Assembly (NCBI GenBank): GCA_950295325.1 | Contig: OX485805.1 | Span: 43,238,758-43,302,757 of the forward strand | Reading direction: 5' to 3' | Source: Polytrichum commune | Lineage: Eukaryota > Streptophyta > Polytrichopsida > Polytrichales > Polytrichaceae | DNA length: 64,000 nt | Program-made: the position numbers and the translations under genes | The notes under the pieces: model-generated | The model's database searches: none | What the model saw: only the letters and a program-made list of their open reading frames with translations | Told to the model about the DNA's origin: nothing | Part shown: positions 36,723 to 48,447 of the stretch, in pieces | Layout: every line of letters starts with the position of its first letter | Position numbering within the stretch: position 1 is the stretch's first letter

Positions 36723-39155
36723 GTTGAGTGTGATTGAGAATTTATTATAGAACTTACAAGAAGTGAGATAAACTGTAAGTATTGAAAGGCATTTGTGTAA
36801 TGAGAGATCATAGAAGCTCACATGAGGTGAGAATAGTTGCATTACAAAGTTGGTAAGTGGAGTTGGACACTTAAGAGACTCGTGAAAATATAAAGTTTAT
36901 CGATCAAGAGAGAGAGGAAAGATTAGAGACATTAAAGAAATCATTGAGAGGAAGAGAAAATTAAACAAGATCGGAATGAGAATGTATGAGGTTGCATGCA
37001 AGAACATTTGATAATTGAACGCATGTATCTTCCTAAATCAATGTCGCTATGAGTCTAAGAGTTATTAAGTTTCCAATATGAACCAAATCATAATTAATCC
37101 CTTACGTATCTATTTCATTCTAGTAACATTCTTCATATTATAACGATTCTTGAACCTAGGTTATCTAAGATTCATAACTATGATTAATTGCCTAAGGAAA
37201 TTAAATACAACGAGTGGTATGAATATAAAAGGTGTTTTGAATGGGAAATTTATTATGATGAAATCAAGCATATAATAATAATATTGAAAATTTTGTAATT
37301 GGATCTATCCAACTCTTAAAATAGACTATGATTGTTGTAGTTGAACTTTCATAAAATTAATAGATGTACTAAATTTTATGGCTATTTATAACTATAACAA
37401 AGATACAATGAATGTAGTAAAATAGAGTGATGTTATTTATAGCTGAACTAACATACATTAAGAATCTGCACTAAAAAAATTATAATCCAATTATAGCAGC
37501 GACTATAATACAACTATTGTGATTGTGCCAAAAATAGATTGTACCATGTATGGTTGAGGTTCCAAATGTCATTGGTACGAGAAGGATATTACCTATACGA
37601 GGGATTGAGAAATCAAAGAGGAATTATTGAGTTCGAGATAATGACTCAAAGATGCCTCTTCAAGAGTTGATAAGAAAATGGGAGGTTAATAGAGTTGGTA
37701 CCACACATGTGAAGAGAAAAATCTTTTGTACATGGAAAGAGTGTGTCCAACAACAACTTTGTTATTATTAAGTTGCTCTCCACGCATGTTTCAACGGAAA
37801 GAAGTTTTGGACATGAAGACTAACAATTAAGGGACTAGAAAGAAGAGTCGAGCGAGATTTTTTTCTGGAACAAAAGGTTAATTGGTTACTTGGTTACTTG
37901 GCTACTTTGACACTTGGCTATTTGCCACAAGGAGAAAGGTCACTTGGATACATGGTTAACCTAACATTTGACAAAAAGATATTTAGTTACATAGGCCCTT
38001 AATTACTTGCTACTCGGTTACTTGATTACTTGGCTACTAGCGATTTGGAGGAAAAGTAAACTTGTTACTTGAGTACTTGGGTACTAGCAATTTGGAGGAA
38101 AAATAATTGGTTACTTGGTTACTTGGTTACTTGGCTAAACTAGATGCCTAGAGGTCTCAAAGTGTCACACTTGCTAATTGCCAATACTTGTGTTCACCAA
38201 GAATGTGGCACAATTATGCACTTCAATTATAGATAGATAGATAGATGCATGCATGGTATCAAGTATAACATCAATGATGATATCGAAGAATCACACATGT
38301 GGGGGTCAAAATTGTAATACCAATCAAATATTGATATTTGGTGGGTATCTCAAGGTGAGAGAATCTTTGGATACTATTAAATGGGTCGATACCAGTTTAA
38401 CTCATATTGATATTAGGACGATTTGACCTTAGTACAAAGGCTCTTGCATGGTATATAGATCCAAAGGGTATTGAAAATAGAAAGTTCTTCGATACTCATA
38501 CCCTATCAATATCAAAAAAAGTGAACCCCTTGTTATAGATACCCAAATGATGTTTTAAAAAAAATGAAAAGAAAGATAGGATGAAAAGATGCTACCGATC
38601 CAACATTGCTTTGGACCCTATTGTAAACTCACCCCTAACCATATTTGTGACTCATAATGGTCTAAACATTGGTTTGCGACCCGTACTTAAACTTTGTGTA
38701 GGAAATCAAATGTTGTTGCAATAGGTTGCTTGGATTTATTTCATTCAAGATGAACATACAATCACTTAGCCAAATTTACAAAAGGTGGCACGGTGTTGCA
38801 GTACTTCACCCGTGGATCCCAATATGAACCCAACCTTAATCAAACTTAGTGTAAGTTGTTTGACTTTGGCAAATGAATTGTGGAACTAACTTATATCAAT
38901 GTTCTAAGTTTTGTTGTACCAAACAATACCCTTGGCTACATAACATTATTTAAGGCGTGCTTGCATTTCCTTTTGCATTATATAAAGTCCATCTACAATG
39001 GCACAAGCTAAATGGGTATTCCACATACACATTAGGCAAACATGTGCCTCATCCTACACGGTGGCTCCAAATCTAAGACTCAAAGAAAGAAAGAAAGAAA
39101 GAGACGATGCCGATGTTGTCACCAACAGGAATTATGTTATTGCTTCATTTTCAAG
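36723..39155. other. gene-free stretch with simple repeats
   Basis: No coding region was recognised. Simple repeats are an imperfect (GGTTACTT)n array at 37880-38137, an (ATAG)n tract near 38230 and an (AAAG)n tract near 39088. Confidence 0.5.
37880..38137 (+). repeat. imperfect TTACTTGG minisatellite
   Basis: The words GGTTACTT and GGCTACTT recur at 8-bp spacing in clusters, interspersed with a longer unit containing AGCGATTTGGAGGAAAA that appears twice. Confidence 0.8.
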
Positions 39156-39561
39156 CTACACTAAATAGGTAGATTAGTGTTGGAAACACTAATAGTCGAC
39201 GAAAACGCTAAATGTCAATTGTCTTCATAGTGTTAGAACACTAAATGTCAACTCTAACACTATTTGTACCAATTAGTAACTTTGAATATTTACAAAAGCG
39301 CATTTAGTGTTAGATGACATTTTTTGTAGATCTTCAAATGAAGAATTGGAGGTAGAATATGTGAGCCTCATAGACAATGTAATATGCTAGGAATTTGATA
39401 TTACAAAATTTAAACTTAATGGAACTCAACTTTGACAATGCAAAATAAAGACAAAGGAAATTGTAACACTAATTGTATTTTCAAGTGACATTTAGTGTTT
39501 TGGGTAACTATTGGCTGTAACACTAATCTTCATCTAACACTAATCTACCTATTTAGTGTAG
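39156..39561. mobile_element. 406-bp MITE with CACTA-like ends
   Basis: Ends CTACACTAAATAGGTAGATT and its exact complement. The word AACACTAA/TTAGTGTT recurs many times inside, like subterminal motifs of CACTA elements. The ends lie inside a TA dinucleotide on each side, so a TA target duplication is also possible. There is no coding capacity. Confidence 0.8.
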
Positions 39562-39714
39562 TCTAACTCTACATTCAATCTCAAAAGGATATCATGAAAA
39601 TTAGAGGGTCCCTGTCAATTAAATGCCTCCTTTCAAAGGTGAGCATCTTGACCGGACGCAGACAAGCTCCTAGGTTTTCTACATTGTTGGTTGACAATAG
39701 TTGGTTCACCCAGA

Positions 39715-39726
39715 CCCCCCCCCCCC
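39715..39726. repeat. run of 12 C
   Basis: Mononucleotide C tract, one of nine G/C runs of ten or more in the window. Confidence 0.95.
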
Positions 39727-40338
39727 AACTATGCTTGGATGCACTAGATTTCAAGTGCTAGCAAGTTCACCCATCCAAGTACTAGGTATTGCTGCCTTAG
39801 GCAACTTAGCCTTGGAATTCCCATGGGATCCAGGGTTAAGACCTTGGATTTAAGCCACCATCATTGGACTTAAATATCTTAATCATTTACAAGAAATTGA
39901 CTTCAACAAAACTAAAAGAAATTGCATATTATATGATATTTTAAAACATAGAAACTTGGAACTTTTGTGGGCGAAATGTGGTTGTCCCGAATAGTGCCCG
40001 GGGTTCCATGAAATTATTCAGACTTTTGTGGTTATGGTGGAAGGCGATGATGGAAAAAGGTGGAATCTTCAAAGGAAATTTTAAACACCAAAACCCAACT
40101 CCCTTCAATGCAAAACGCGTGCAATTGATTGAGTATTTCTCGAGTTTCTTGAATCCAGTCGAAGTCCTCAGCGGAGGTTGAAATGAACGAACTCCCGACA
40201 GTTCAATCCCACATGAATCAAAACCCTGCATCCTGATGTCAATGAGGCTGTGAAGTGGACAATCCAAGCAGATGTGAACTCTAATTGTAGGCTGAAGATT
40301 ATGAGAGCGTAATTGATGAAAGGTTAACGTAATCTACC

Positions 40339-40610
40339 TTCACAAGGAGCATTTGGGAAATTTCCGCATGGTAAAAGGGATGGTTTTCCCACTATGAACA
40401 TTTTCACTTTGATATAATTCCCTCCTTTTCAGGGGAATTCTTATGTTTTTCCCACACACAAGAGGGAATTGTGCCAAGAGGGAATGTTGTAAATCGCCCT
40501 TGTGATGTAAATCGTCCTTCAAAAGGAGGGAATTATGTCAAAGTGGGAATGGTCATAGTGGGAAACCATCCCTTTTCTCATGCGGGAATTTCCCAAATGC
40601 TCTTTGTGAA
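40339..40610. mobile_element. 272-bp MITE with about 95-bp inverted arms
   Basis: The left end TTCACAAGGAGCATTTGGG and the complement of the right end, TTCACAAAGAGCATTTGGG, continue to match for about 95 bp (GCATG, AAGGGATGG, CCCACTATGA, ACTTTGA, ATAATTCCCTCCTTTT). It has no coding capacity. I could not identify a convincing target duplication, so the superfamily is open. Confidence 0.85.
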
Positions 40611-40769
40611 ATGATACCCACTGTAAGGTGGAAGACTGGAACGAAACACCAAATTTACCCGTGGAATCCGCAACCTGTTGTGAAAAGCAACACACCTCTC
40701 ATTAGATTTGCGAATGCAAGAGCAACCATATTAGGGAGAGATAGAATCCTCCTGCAATGTGGTATGAGG

Positions 40770-41252
40770 GCTGCTTCACACTATGGCCGTTGAAGTCAAG
40801 AGGCCGTGGGATTGAGTGGCCAAACTTTGTTAAGAATCCAAACAAATGGCTGAAAATAACCAATAAAATATAGGAATTGGAGCCTTCGGCTGGGCACTGT
40901 GTGAAACCTCCAAAGGCCAAGCCCAAAGTCCAAACCCAAAGGAGCATCCCACTTTATTCCTTGCTTAAAACAACCCCTCCAATCTAACGGCCAAGATCTT
41001 GTCAATGATTGATTTTTTGATGAAAAAAAACCAACGGCCTCTCAATCATAGTGTGGGTTTCCATTCATGTCTGACTCAAACTTCCTTCGAGAGTCCGTCA
41101 CCTTCTTCAAAAAGTGACCATTTTCAAATGCAACGGTCTTTGAACTTTGGCCTTAGTGTGAAGAGTCAAGAGGCCAAAAACTTTTGGTTTCTTGCAATTT
41201 GATTGGTGGAAATCGACGGCCTCTCGACTTTCGGCCGTAGTGTGAAGCGCCC
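40770..41252. mobile_element. Tourist/Harbinger-like MITE (tentative)
   Basis: The left end reads GGGCTGCTTCACACTATGGCCG and the complement of the right end GGGCGCTTCACACTACGGCCG, continuing through AAGAGGCCGT-like wording. TGA precedes the left end, and TGA also follows the right end after one extra T, which is suggestive of a 3-bp Harbinger duplication. GGCC-rich words related to the ends recur inside. Confidence 0.65.
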
Positions 41253-41539
41253 TTGAATTTTCAGCAAACTTGAATTCCAGCTCAAGATTGAATAAACGAG
41301 CAGCGGCAAGTTGCACCTGATGATCGATTTACATCGCGAGCAGCATAGGCAAGATCATTTGAGTGAGCAAGTGGGAGCAAAGCCCCTATATAATGACCTT
41401 GCAAAGCTAGAAGTGACCGACCTAGGACCATTTCCTAGAGTCTTTGATCTCCATCATGAGAGCTGGTAGATAAACCCACGTGGTAAATATCAAGCATGCG
41501 GGTGTACAAAGATCTTCTCATCTTGAGATACCCATCACA

Positions 41540-41910
41540 GATAGATAGATAGAAACTTCGGTCCCTTTTTAGCAATGGGCCGGCGTGAATAAAGTGTCCG
41601 TTCATAATGTCAATGACCCGATGCCCACCGGACAAGGGGACATTGCGGCAATACTACTCTCCCCTTTCGAGGATGGACACTATAGTGACACATTATACTA
41701 GTTCCTAGCTAGGCACTAGTGCCTTGAAGATATTGGACACGGTATCCCCCCAAAGGGCTTGGACGTACCCATACAACAAAGTCCAAGGACCCCCCACCAT
41801 AGTTGGGTGGACTAAGGTGGTGAGCACCACGCCGACATGGGGAATAGAACCCACAACCTCCTCATTGGGGGCCATGAGCCCTAACCACCAAGCCAAGGCC
41901 CGTGGTGCCC
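41540..41910 (-). mobile_element. tRNA-derived SINE, copy 1
   Basis: Read on the minus strand the element starts GGGCACCACGGGCC. It has an RNA polymerase III A box (TGGCTTGGTGG) and a B box (GGTTCTATTCC) at tRNA-like spacing, and ends in a (TATC)n tail. A 12-bp target duplication, ATACCCA(T/C)CACA, flanks it at 41528-41539 and 41911-41922 with one mismatch. A second copy lies at 53722-54090. SINEs depend on LINE machinery in trans; none is visible here. Confidence 0.88.
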
Positions 41911-42307
41911 ATACCCACCACACATCAATATTCGACTGGTATAACAATTTTGATACTCACAAGTAAGCCCTTCGATACCATTATTCATGTTGATTATTGA
42001 TACCATGCATTCACCTATATACCAAACCAAGATTGGTAGATATGCATAGTGCGGTTGCTAGGCACGTAGGTCCCGAGGTTTCGGCAATGATGACAGGGTG
42101 GCACCCCGCTACGGATGCTAGTGACGTGTAGGGAGAGTCGTGGTTCTCTTTTTGCCATTACTCGTGGTCCATATAGAATACCTCGGGCAATCCGACGTGT
42201 ATTTGAGCATGTTGGTCTATCCTACTCAAGAGTCCTCTTGGTGCAGGGTGGGGTTTACTGCCTATCTTGCGGTGGGTGGGCTCTTGGCTTCTTACTTACC
42301 TAGCTAG

Positions 42308-42470
42308 TTTTTTTTTGTTCCCGTTGAGTAGAGAGAAGATTTCACAAGGGGAATCGAACTGCCAACCACTCCATTCAAAAATGGGTACCTCTCCACTATC
42401 ACATGGTAGTTTAGGGTCATCTTGGACCCTCGTGGTCCAATTCAATAAGGACCACTGTATATAAGAACCA
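42308..42470 (-). mobile_element. second SINE-like family (tentative)
   Basis: The minus strand shows an A-box-like TAGTGGAGAGG and, about 35 bases on, a B box GTTCGATTC. An A-rich tail (complement of the T run at 42308-42316) follows. The body is unrelated to the SINE at 41540-41910. No target duplication was found and the 5' end is uncertain. Confidence 0.5.
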
Positions 42471-42798
42471 AAGGTTGTGACCATGTGATTGTCAGGGGCG
42501 GCTCGTGCTTAACTACATGCAAACACCTCTGACCCACTATTATCTAGAATCTAGTGGGCGAGCAAACCTACATGAGAACTCACCCTTAGTAGGGAAGGTC
42601 TTTATAGAGATGGAACCGGCTACACCAAGGCAATCATAGTGGGATGATGGGGCAGATTGCGGTAATATTTTGTTGATAGTCATAAGTGCCAACCTATGTT
42701 TAGTCGAGAATCTACTTGGATTATATTCATGAACACACACTTTAAATTCATGGGCCCAGTGAATTTAACCAAGAAGGTGAGTAATGTTTTCTTTAGAT

Positions 42799-43050
42799 TC
42801 ACTACATCATTTATAACACAAGTACACTAAATATCATATTTAGTGTCACTTACTATTTTAGAATTATGCAATGCTATATTTGTTTTTATCGCATATCTCG
42901 TTTTTTTACCAACAAATGTGTAAATTGATTGTTTGGACACTATGGAACATTAACAACTTTACTTGGTCAAAAATTGCATCAATGGTAAGAATATATAGCA
43001 TTGTTTAAATCCAAATAGTAAGTGACAATAAGTTTTGTATTCAGTGTAGT
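42799..43050. mobile_element. MITE-like inverted repeat element
   Basis: TGTCACTTACTATTT near 42844 is matched by its complement near 43025, and the outer ends read ACTACA/ACTACACTGAAT. A perfect palindrome, ACACTAAATAT-C-ATATTTAGTGT, sits at 42824-42846 and reuses the CACTAAAT end word of the MITE at 39156-39561. No coding content. Confidence 0.65.
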
Positions 43051-43136
43051 CTCCATAGAGACTGTCATAGACACAAAACACAAAACATAATATGAATTGT
43101 CTCTTTAGTTGAAAGGACCATAGACTTGGTTACTTA

Positions 43137-43790
43137 GCGCCAGTTCACACATGGTCCTAAATCCCAAGTCTTCACTCCAAGTCACTTGAGGTCAATGTGT
43201 GCAGTCTCAAGCCTTGAGGGCATGGAAGTTAGGACTTACCACTTCACATGGAGTCCCAAGTCCTAAGTTCCAAATATGATATGGATGCCTACACACTGGG
43301 GGGGGGGGAGTTGCCCATTACAACCATCCAGTGCAACTTGGCCATTGTGACTCATGGCAATGAAATGCATAAACAATCATTTTGGTTGTCAATTGAAGGT
43401 TTTTGGTTGCAATTTTTGGATAATTAGCAATCACATGCCTCTAGTTGACAACTGAGATGAATTATTTATGCACTATTTTGCCATGAGTTGCAATAGCCAA
43501 GTCACAATGGACAGCTGTGATGGACCAATTTATTTCTAGTGACATGGCACACATTTTTTTGGAGGTGATGCATATGACTTGTGTTGAGGGTTGGGTCGAG
43601 CAAAAAAACTAGACCCAACTCTCAACACAAGCCTTGAGAATTTTTGCATAAAATAATCAAGATCTTACTTTAATAAATATAAAACCATTTTAATAGGTTT
43701 TTTAGGCTCCAAAGTTGGGTCATTGCCTCCATGTTGGGACTTGGTAACATGGATGGGATTTGGGACATGAGGCCCCATGCACACCGGCCC
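43137..43790. mobile_element. Tourist-like element (tentative)
   Basis: Left end GCGCCAGTTCACACATGG and complement of right end GGGCCGGTGTGCATGGGG match imperfectly; CCCAAATCCC-like wording follows each. TTA precedes and TAA follows, close to the Harbinger TWA target but not an exact direct duplication. It contains a nested foldback at about 43316-43527 and a run of 11 G at 43298-43308. Confidence 0.5.
43316..43527. mobile_element. nested foldback MITE
   Basis: The left arm carries CCATTGTGACTCATGGCAAT, GCATAAACAAT and GTTGTCAATTGA. The right arm carries their complements in reverse order with some indels. It lies wholly inside the putative element 43137-43790. Confidence 0.65.
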
Positions 43791-44497
43791 TAACATTACA
43801 ACTAATTAAGCCTTCTTGTTGAGCCATGCTTGTAGACATGAGTGTAGGTAAGGTAGTCGGGTGTTAAAGTAATAGTAACTCATGAATGTCACCTAACCCA
43901 TATAATTTTGGACATGACAAAACCCATGGAAACAATTGGGGAAGACTTAAAAGGTGATTCATATAACATCTAGGTGCCACAAATATGTTTATTAAGAAAA
44001 TCACATTATTATTTCATGTTATTTCATAAATAAATTGATAATTGGGTAATAATTTATAAGGTAAAATCTCACAAACTCTCACAACAATACATACAATTGT
44101 GGCAGTCACTCAACTCACATTATTTACCCGGCAATAGTCTAACAGTGTCGTACACCTCTCCATGAGGAGTGCCCAAAACACCATGGGCACAAGGGGGACC
44201 CCGGAGTGACACCCGGGACTTGTGGCGCCGTTGGTGAGAGGGCCCAAGTGATTCTAGTGTGGGTGAGGGCATGGCCACCGTTGGCGCCAACGGTGGCCTC
44301 AACTGCACATTAGCGGTGACTCCGCCTGGTAACCCCCCCATTGGCCCTCTGCTACCCGAAAAGGGCGTCCCGGCCCCGGCACTTTCCTGCCCCGCCTCTA
44401 CAAGGTGCAGGGCCCATTTTCTCACTGCAAAGCTCAAGGTCTCCGCTTTACTTTGTACGTGCCTCCGCGTTTTGTCTTCTACCTAGGAGTTTCTGTC

Positions 44498-45538
44498 ATG
44501 GCGGGAGGGAGGAAGCAAACTCCCGCAAGGGTGCCGAATGAGGGAGGGCTTGCAAAGCCTAGTGTGAAGGGAAAGAATTTCAACAGGGCAGAGGAGGAAC
44601 AACTCTGCAGATCGGTATTGTACGTGTCGCAGGATCGAATCGTGGGAAACCAGCAAAAAACGGGTGTTTTTTGGGAGCGCATTTTGGAGCACTACGATGA
44701 GCACAGACCGGATGCACCGCGGCCCCAACGTAGTTTGGAAACCAAGTGGGGTCTAATCAAGCACGACGTTTCTAGCTTTTGCGGCGTGTACTCACAGGTG
44801 TTGAGGTTGAACAAATCGGGCACCTCGGTTGCAGATACACTTCGCAGGTCTCGGGAGCTGTACCAGCAGAAGTCGGCCAAAAAACAAGAGTTCGCCTTCG
44901 AGCATTGTTGGATCTTACTAAAGGACCACCTGAAGTGGGCAGATGGGTGGTCGGCACCCAAGGCCACCTCCACGAGCATGCGTCTCCCTGCACAATCTGC
45001 CAGCCCGCCTGCCAACCACGGCGATGGTACCCGGAGCTCAGGAGGATATGGGCAGTCTGAGGGGGATGGCCATGGATCGCAGCGTGCGGCGAACTCCCGT
45101 CCAGGTGGATCGAAGGCAGCCAGGGAGGAGTTGAGGAGTGCGAGTGCGAGAGAGGCTGCCATCTTCGCCCAAGCAGATGCCACAAGGACTATGGTTGCGG
45201 CACAGATGAAGAAGGCGGTGTTGTTGGAGGATCAGAACATGCTGCTACTGATGACAATGCCGGAAGACAAAATTACGACTGCCGAGGCAAGGGAGTACTT
45301 GCGCCTGTGTAGGGGGGATGAACTCAAAAAAATGCGGCGCAAGCTGGCTGCGGAAGAGGACCGCGAGCGCACCGATGCAGCCAGCGTGGACGAAGAGGGC
45401 GGCAGATCCTCGGTGACTAAACGTCGCCGGCAGAGACAGGGAGGTAGCGAGTACGAGGAGGGGAAGGGTTCGCAGCGTGGCTGCGACCGCAGCGACGAAG
45501 AGGCTGCAGCAGGGAGGGTTGCGGTGTGGCAACAGTAG
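44498..45538 (+). CDS. Harbinger accessory DNA-binding protein (Myb/NAM-associated type)
   Basis: A 346-residue frame starting MAGGRKQTPARVP. The N-terminal part (about residues 28-120) has the trihelix/Myb-like pattern NRAEEEQLCRS, VFWERILEHYDEH and SLETKWGLIKHDV. It is followed by AFEHCWILLKDHLKW, the signature preceding the NAM-associated C-terminal region in plant Harbinger accessory proteins. The C-terminal half is charged and probably helical (REELRSASAREAAIFAQ, KKMRRKLAAEEDRER). In this superfamily the accessory protein binds the element ends and helps import the transposase. The frame is open, but sequence after the stop (45540-46043) still has a coding look in other frames, so the C-terminus may be frameshifted. 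Confidence 0.75.
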   Translation: MAGGRKQTPARVPNEGGLAKPSVKGKNFNRAEEEQLCRSVLYVSQDRIVGNQQKTGVFWERILEHYDEHRPDAPRPQRSLETKWGLIKHDVSSFCGVYSQVLRLNKSGTSVADTLRRSRELYQQKSAKKQEFAFEHCWILLKDHLKWADGWSAPKATSTSMRLPAQSASPPANHGDGTRSSGGYGQSEGDGHGSQRAANSRPGGSKAAREELRSASAREAAIFAQADATRTMVAAQMKKAVLLEDQNMLLLMTMPEDKITTAEAREYLRLCRGDELKKMRRKLAAEEDRERTDAASVDEEGGRSSVTKRRRQRQGGSEYEEGKGSQRGCDRSDEEAAAGRVAVWQQ

Positions 45539-46052
45539 GGGGTGGGTCTCAGGGTGCTGAGGAAGACGATGGCGATGGCGATTGCGTCATCTCCCTCGCA
45601 CAGGGCTCCAGGGGCAATTGCACTGGAGGTACGAGTCTGGGTGCGAAGGCAATGCGAGTCTGGGTGCAGCAAACACTGGGAGGCAGTGGGCGGATTTCGA
45701 CGCCACTACCGGGAATGCTAACTAGGCTATGGATGTACTGGACACCGAGCACCGTTTAGGGATGTGGGCACAGACACGGTCTGTGACCCAATCAAATGCT
45801 GGGGTGAATGCAGAATATGGTGGGGGATTCAATCGTAGCTGGTTGGACATGGATCGTGTGGATCCATGCCAGCCCACACAAGCCTCCAATATGGGATCAG
45901 CAATGATGCAGGATGGCAATGTCAATTGGATAGGAACACATAATGGTAGAATGCAAGGCAATCGCGCAGATGTAGACCAGTATGTTGAACCAGGACAAGA
46001 CAATGTGGATGTAGAATTGAGCCTACATGGGCAATTTTATTGACAATACAAA

Positions 46053-47248
46053 TCAGTCATGCATGTTGGCACCTTTCAAAGCCCACAAGTGTTCAATAAG
46101 ATCACCTCTCAAAGCATAATGTGTGTCTGCATTCTCTATCTCCTCTGTATGTGCTGTGAATTTGTCTAATGTCATACCTCTACGCAATGCCACATTGTCC
46201 ACTACTGCGCTACCAAGGACATTCTCCAGTCCAGGCACATCACGCTCATCCTTTAGAATCATGTTGTGAAGTATACAACAAGCAAACATAATGTCAGCTA
46301 TTATATCCAAACTCCATTGCCGGCACGGATTACGGATGATAGAAAACCGGGCTTGCAAGACTCCAAAACACCGCTCGACATCTTTGCGGCATGCCTCCTG
46401 TCTAGAAGCAAAGTGTTTTCTTTTCTCATCGTCGGGTTAGTGAATGCTTTGCACAAAGCAACTCCAAGGTGGATAGATACCATCTGCCAGCAAGTAGTAT
46501 CGGTTGTACTTTTGGCCATTAATCTTAAATGTCATGTCACTTGCCTTCCCCATGAGCATATCATGCACGAGTGGAGATCGATCCAAGACATTCAAGTCAT
46601 TGTTCGAACCCAGGAGACCAAAAAAAATGTGCCATATGTGGAGACTTTGATCTGCCACCGCTTCAAGTATGATGGACCATTTGCCTTCTCTGTCTCCATA
46701 ATCGCCTTGCCAGGCAACCGGACAATTCTTCCAATCGTAATGCATGCAATCCAAGGAGGCAAACATACCGGGAAATCCACGTGCCTTGTTTATTCCCAAC
46801 TGCTGAACGAAATCTGCCCGGGTGGGTTGCCTCAAGTGGTAATCCCCTAACTCTGCACGCACTGCAACACAAAACCGCTTCATGCACTCCATGGCCATGG
46901 ACTCATTGGTCCTACAATAATCATCCATGGCATCTGCGCACACACCCAGTGCAAGCATCCGCAAGGCGGCAATGATTTTTTGTCGTGAAGATAACCCAAT
47001 CAAACCACAAGCATCCCTTTTTGCATAAAATAGCTATTGCGTGTGCACACCCTATCCAAGATTGTCAAAAACAATGACCTCCTCATGCGATAACGACGAC
47101 GGAAAAAAGAGGGACCCCAAACCGGAGCACCAACAAAATAATCCAAGTACATGCGCTCGTCCATGAGCACCCTAGCTCTCTCGATGTTTGCTCTCTTCCC
47201 TTGACCCGAACCACCGGCAACAGCCCGTCGGATCGGAGCCGCATCCAT
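46053..47248 (-). pseudogene. Harbinger transposase (Plant_tran type), frameshifted and with a stop
   Basis: The minus strand encodes a PIF/Harbinger DDE transposase beginning MDAAPIRRAVAGG. Catalytic motifs are visible in order: D in MFASLDCMHYDWKNCP, D in YYLLADGIYP and E in KDVERCFGVLQARF. Two lesions break it: a one-base deletion in the A-run near 47020, where the frame must shift within the FMQK region, and a TAA in the CAC TAA CCC context near 46436. The C-terminal part ends near LWALKGANMHD. The protein cannot be made whole from this copy. An intact relative elsewhere would be needed to mobilise the element. Confidence 0.9.
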
Positions 47249-48447
47249 GATGTCCTACAATTGATCGAGCGCCATCCCCATGTTTGCCTCATCGTCTTCG
47301 TCGTCATCCAGAAAAGCCTGACAGGCCTCCTCCAATCTAGCCATCCAAGCATCCATCTCAACAAGTTCCACAACAACAAGGCTGAAAACATGAAGCTTCA
47401 CCAAAAAAAAAAAAAACCTTGCAGCATGTTGTCAAGGCTGTTGGTCTCTGCAGTCCAGCCAGCAAAGGGACACAGTGAGGTGGAGGGTAATATCCTCGAG
47501 CTACGTGGCGGGCTGGAGCGTGGACACGTGTCCCGTTTGGCGAAGGTGCAGGGCCTCGCACACTTGTGGGTGGGACGACTGCCGGGGCAGTCCCGTTAGC
47601 GCTCACCTGCGGACATTGTAAACACCCCCTTGCCGGCCACGTTGGCGCCGAGGGGTGGGGATGCTCTGAGGGCCCCGGGCGTTGGGAACACCTCCCACCC
47701 ACGGAGACTAGGAGGCACGAGGGTTAGGCCATTAGCTATGTGTAGCTCATGGCGTGGTGATTCCATGATGCTCAAGGACACCTCAATCGGAGGTGTGAGC
47801 TAGGAGTTATGGCCATTTGAGTGGGGCGCTGTCCCAGGACAGCGCCCTGGTACAGCAGTGCCTGGGTGTGATTCCCAGGATTGCCAAGGTTCAGATAGGC
47901 ATAACTTCCTCAATACTTGCCTGAATGGGGAAAGTGAGGAGTCCATCAGCATCTACGTGAAGCGTAGATGAAGATGGAGTGGCCGCTTGTTAGAATCAGA
48001 CATCATACAAGGAAGTTATGATGGTCTGAAGCTGCTGGGGGCTTCTAGGCCCAACAGCTAAGGGAAAATGTCTACTTGGCCCCAACTCTTGGTAGAGAGA
48101 CAAGAGGTCTCTTGACGGTGGGGTAGGGGCCCCGCGTAGAGTCCTAGAGGCTTATATGGGTGAGGTGGTGTGGCCTCGCCCACCCGAGGCGGAACGGCAC
48201 GGCCTCCATGGGCTTTGGCCCATTGTGAGGCCATAGTTGCCTAGTATGGTTCGGGTTGTTGTAGTGTTGCTCCGGCAACCTGATGATCAACATAGTAGGA
48301 GGGTTGGTTCCCTCCTTTGAACTATAAGGTCCGGGGTAGGAAGAGCTAACCATTAGCATGGCGGAATGCGAAGAGTTAGCGCTCGTAACCTTTGCTAGGA
48401 ATGAAAATTGACAAGATGGTCAAGGGGGGCTAGCAAGGGTTGCGACA

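Larger units (their letters stand above)
44267..47666. mobile_element. PIF/Harbinger element 1 (3.4 kb)
   Basis: The element starts GGGCATGGCCACC and ends with the complement of GAGCATCCCCACC; the inverted ends continue through GGCGCCAACG and GTGGCC. TGA flanks both sides (44264-44266 and 47667-47669) exactly where the interrupted LTR has a single TGA, proving a 3-bp target duplication. Two convergent genes lie inside: a DNA-binding accessory ORF (+) and a transposase (-), the standard PIF/Harbinger layout. Confidence 0.92.
44146..48447 (+). mobile_element. LTR copy A, interrupted by Harbinger element 1
   Basis: The two LTR parts 44146-44266 and 47670-48447 (with one TGA duplicated) rebuild the same repeat as the intact copies at 50629-51600 and 57328-58300. 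Ends are TGTCG...GCGACA. Compared with the others it lacks about 75 bp holding the GGACTTCCAT hairpin, and many CpG sites are changed to TpG/CpA. That pattern fits an old, methylated copy. GCAAT occurs on both sides (44131 and 48449) but is separated from the left end by ten bases, so the target duplication is unclear. Confidence 0.88.

Noticed and set aside
41846-41910. A tRNA gene suggested by A and B boxes
   Set aside because: There is no cloverleaf with a paired acceptor stem; the boxes are part of a 371-bp SINE with a tail and target duplication, present twice.
44692-45672. Minus-strand frames of 137-163 codons opposite the Harbinger 1 accessory gene
   Set aside because: They are shadows of the + strand coding sequence, whose protein has clear trihelix-like motifs.
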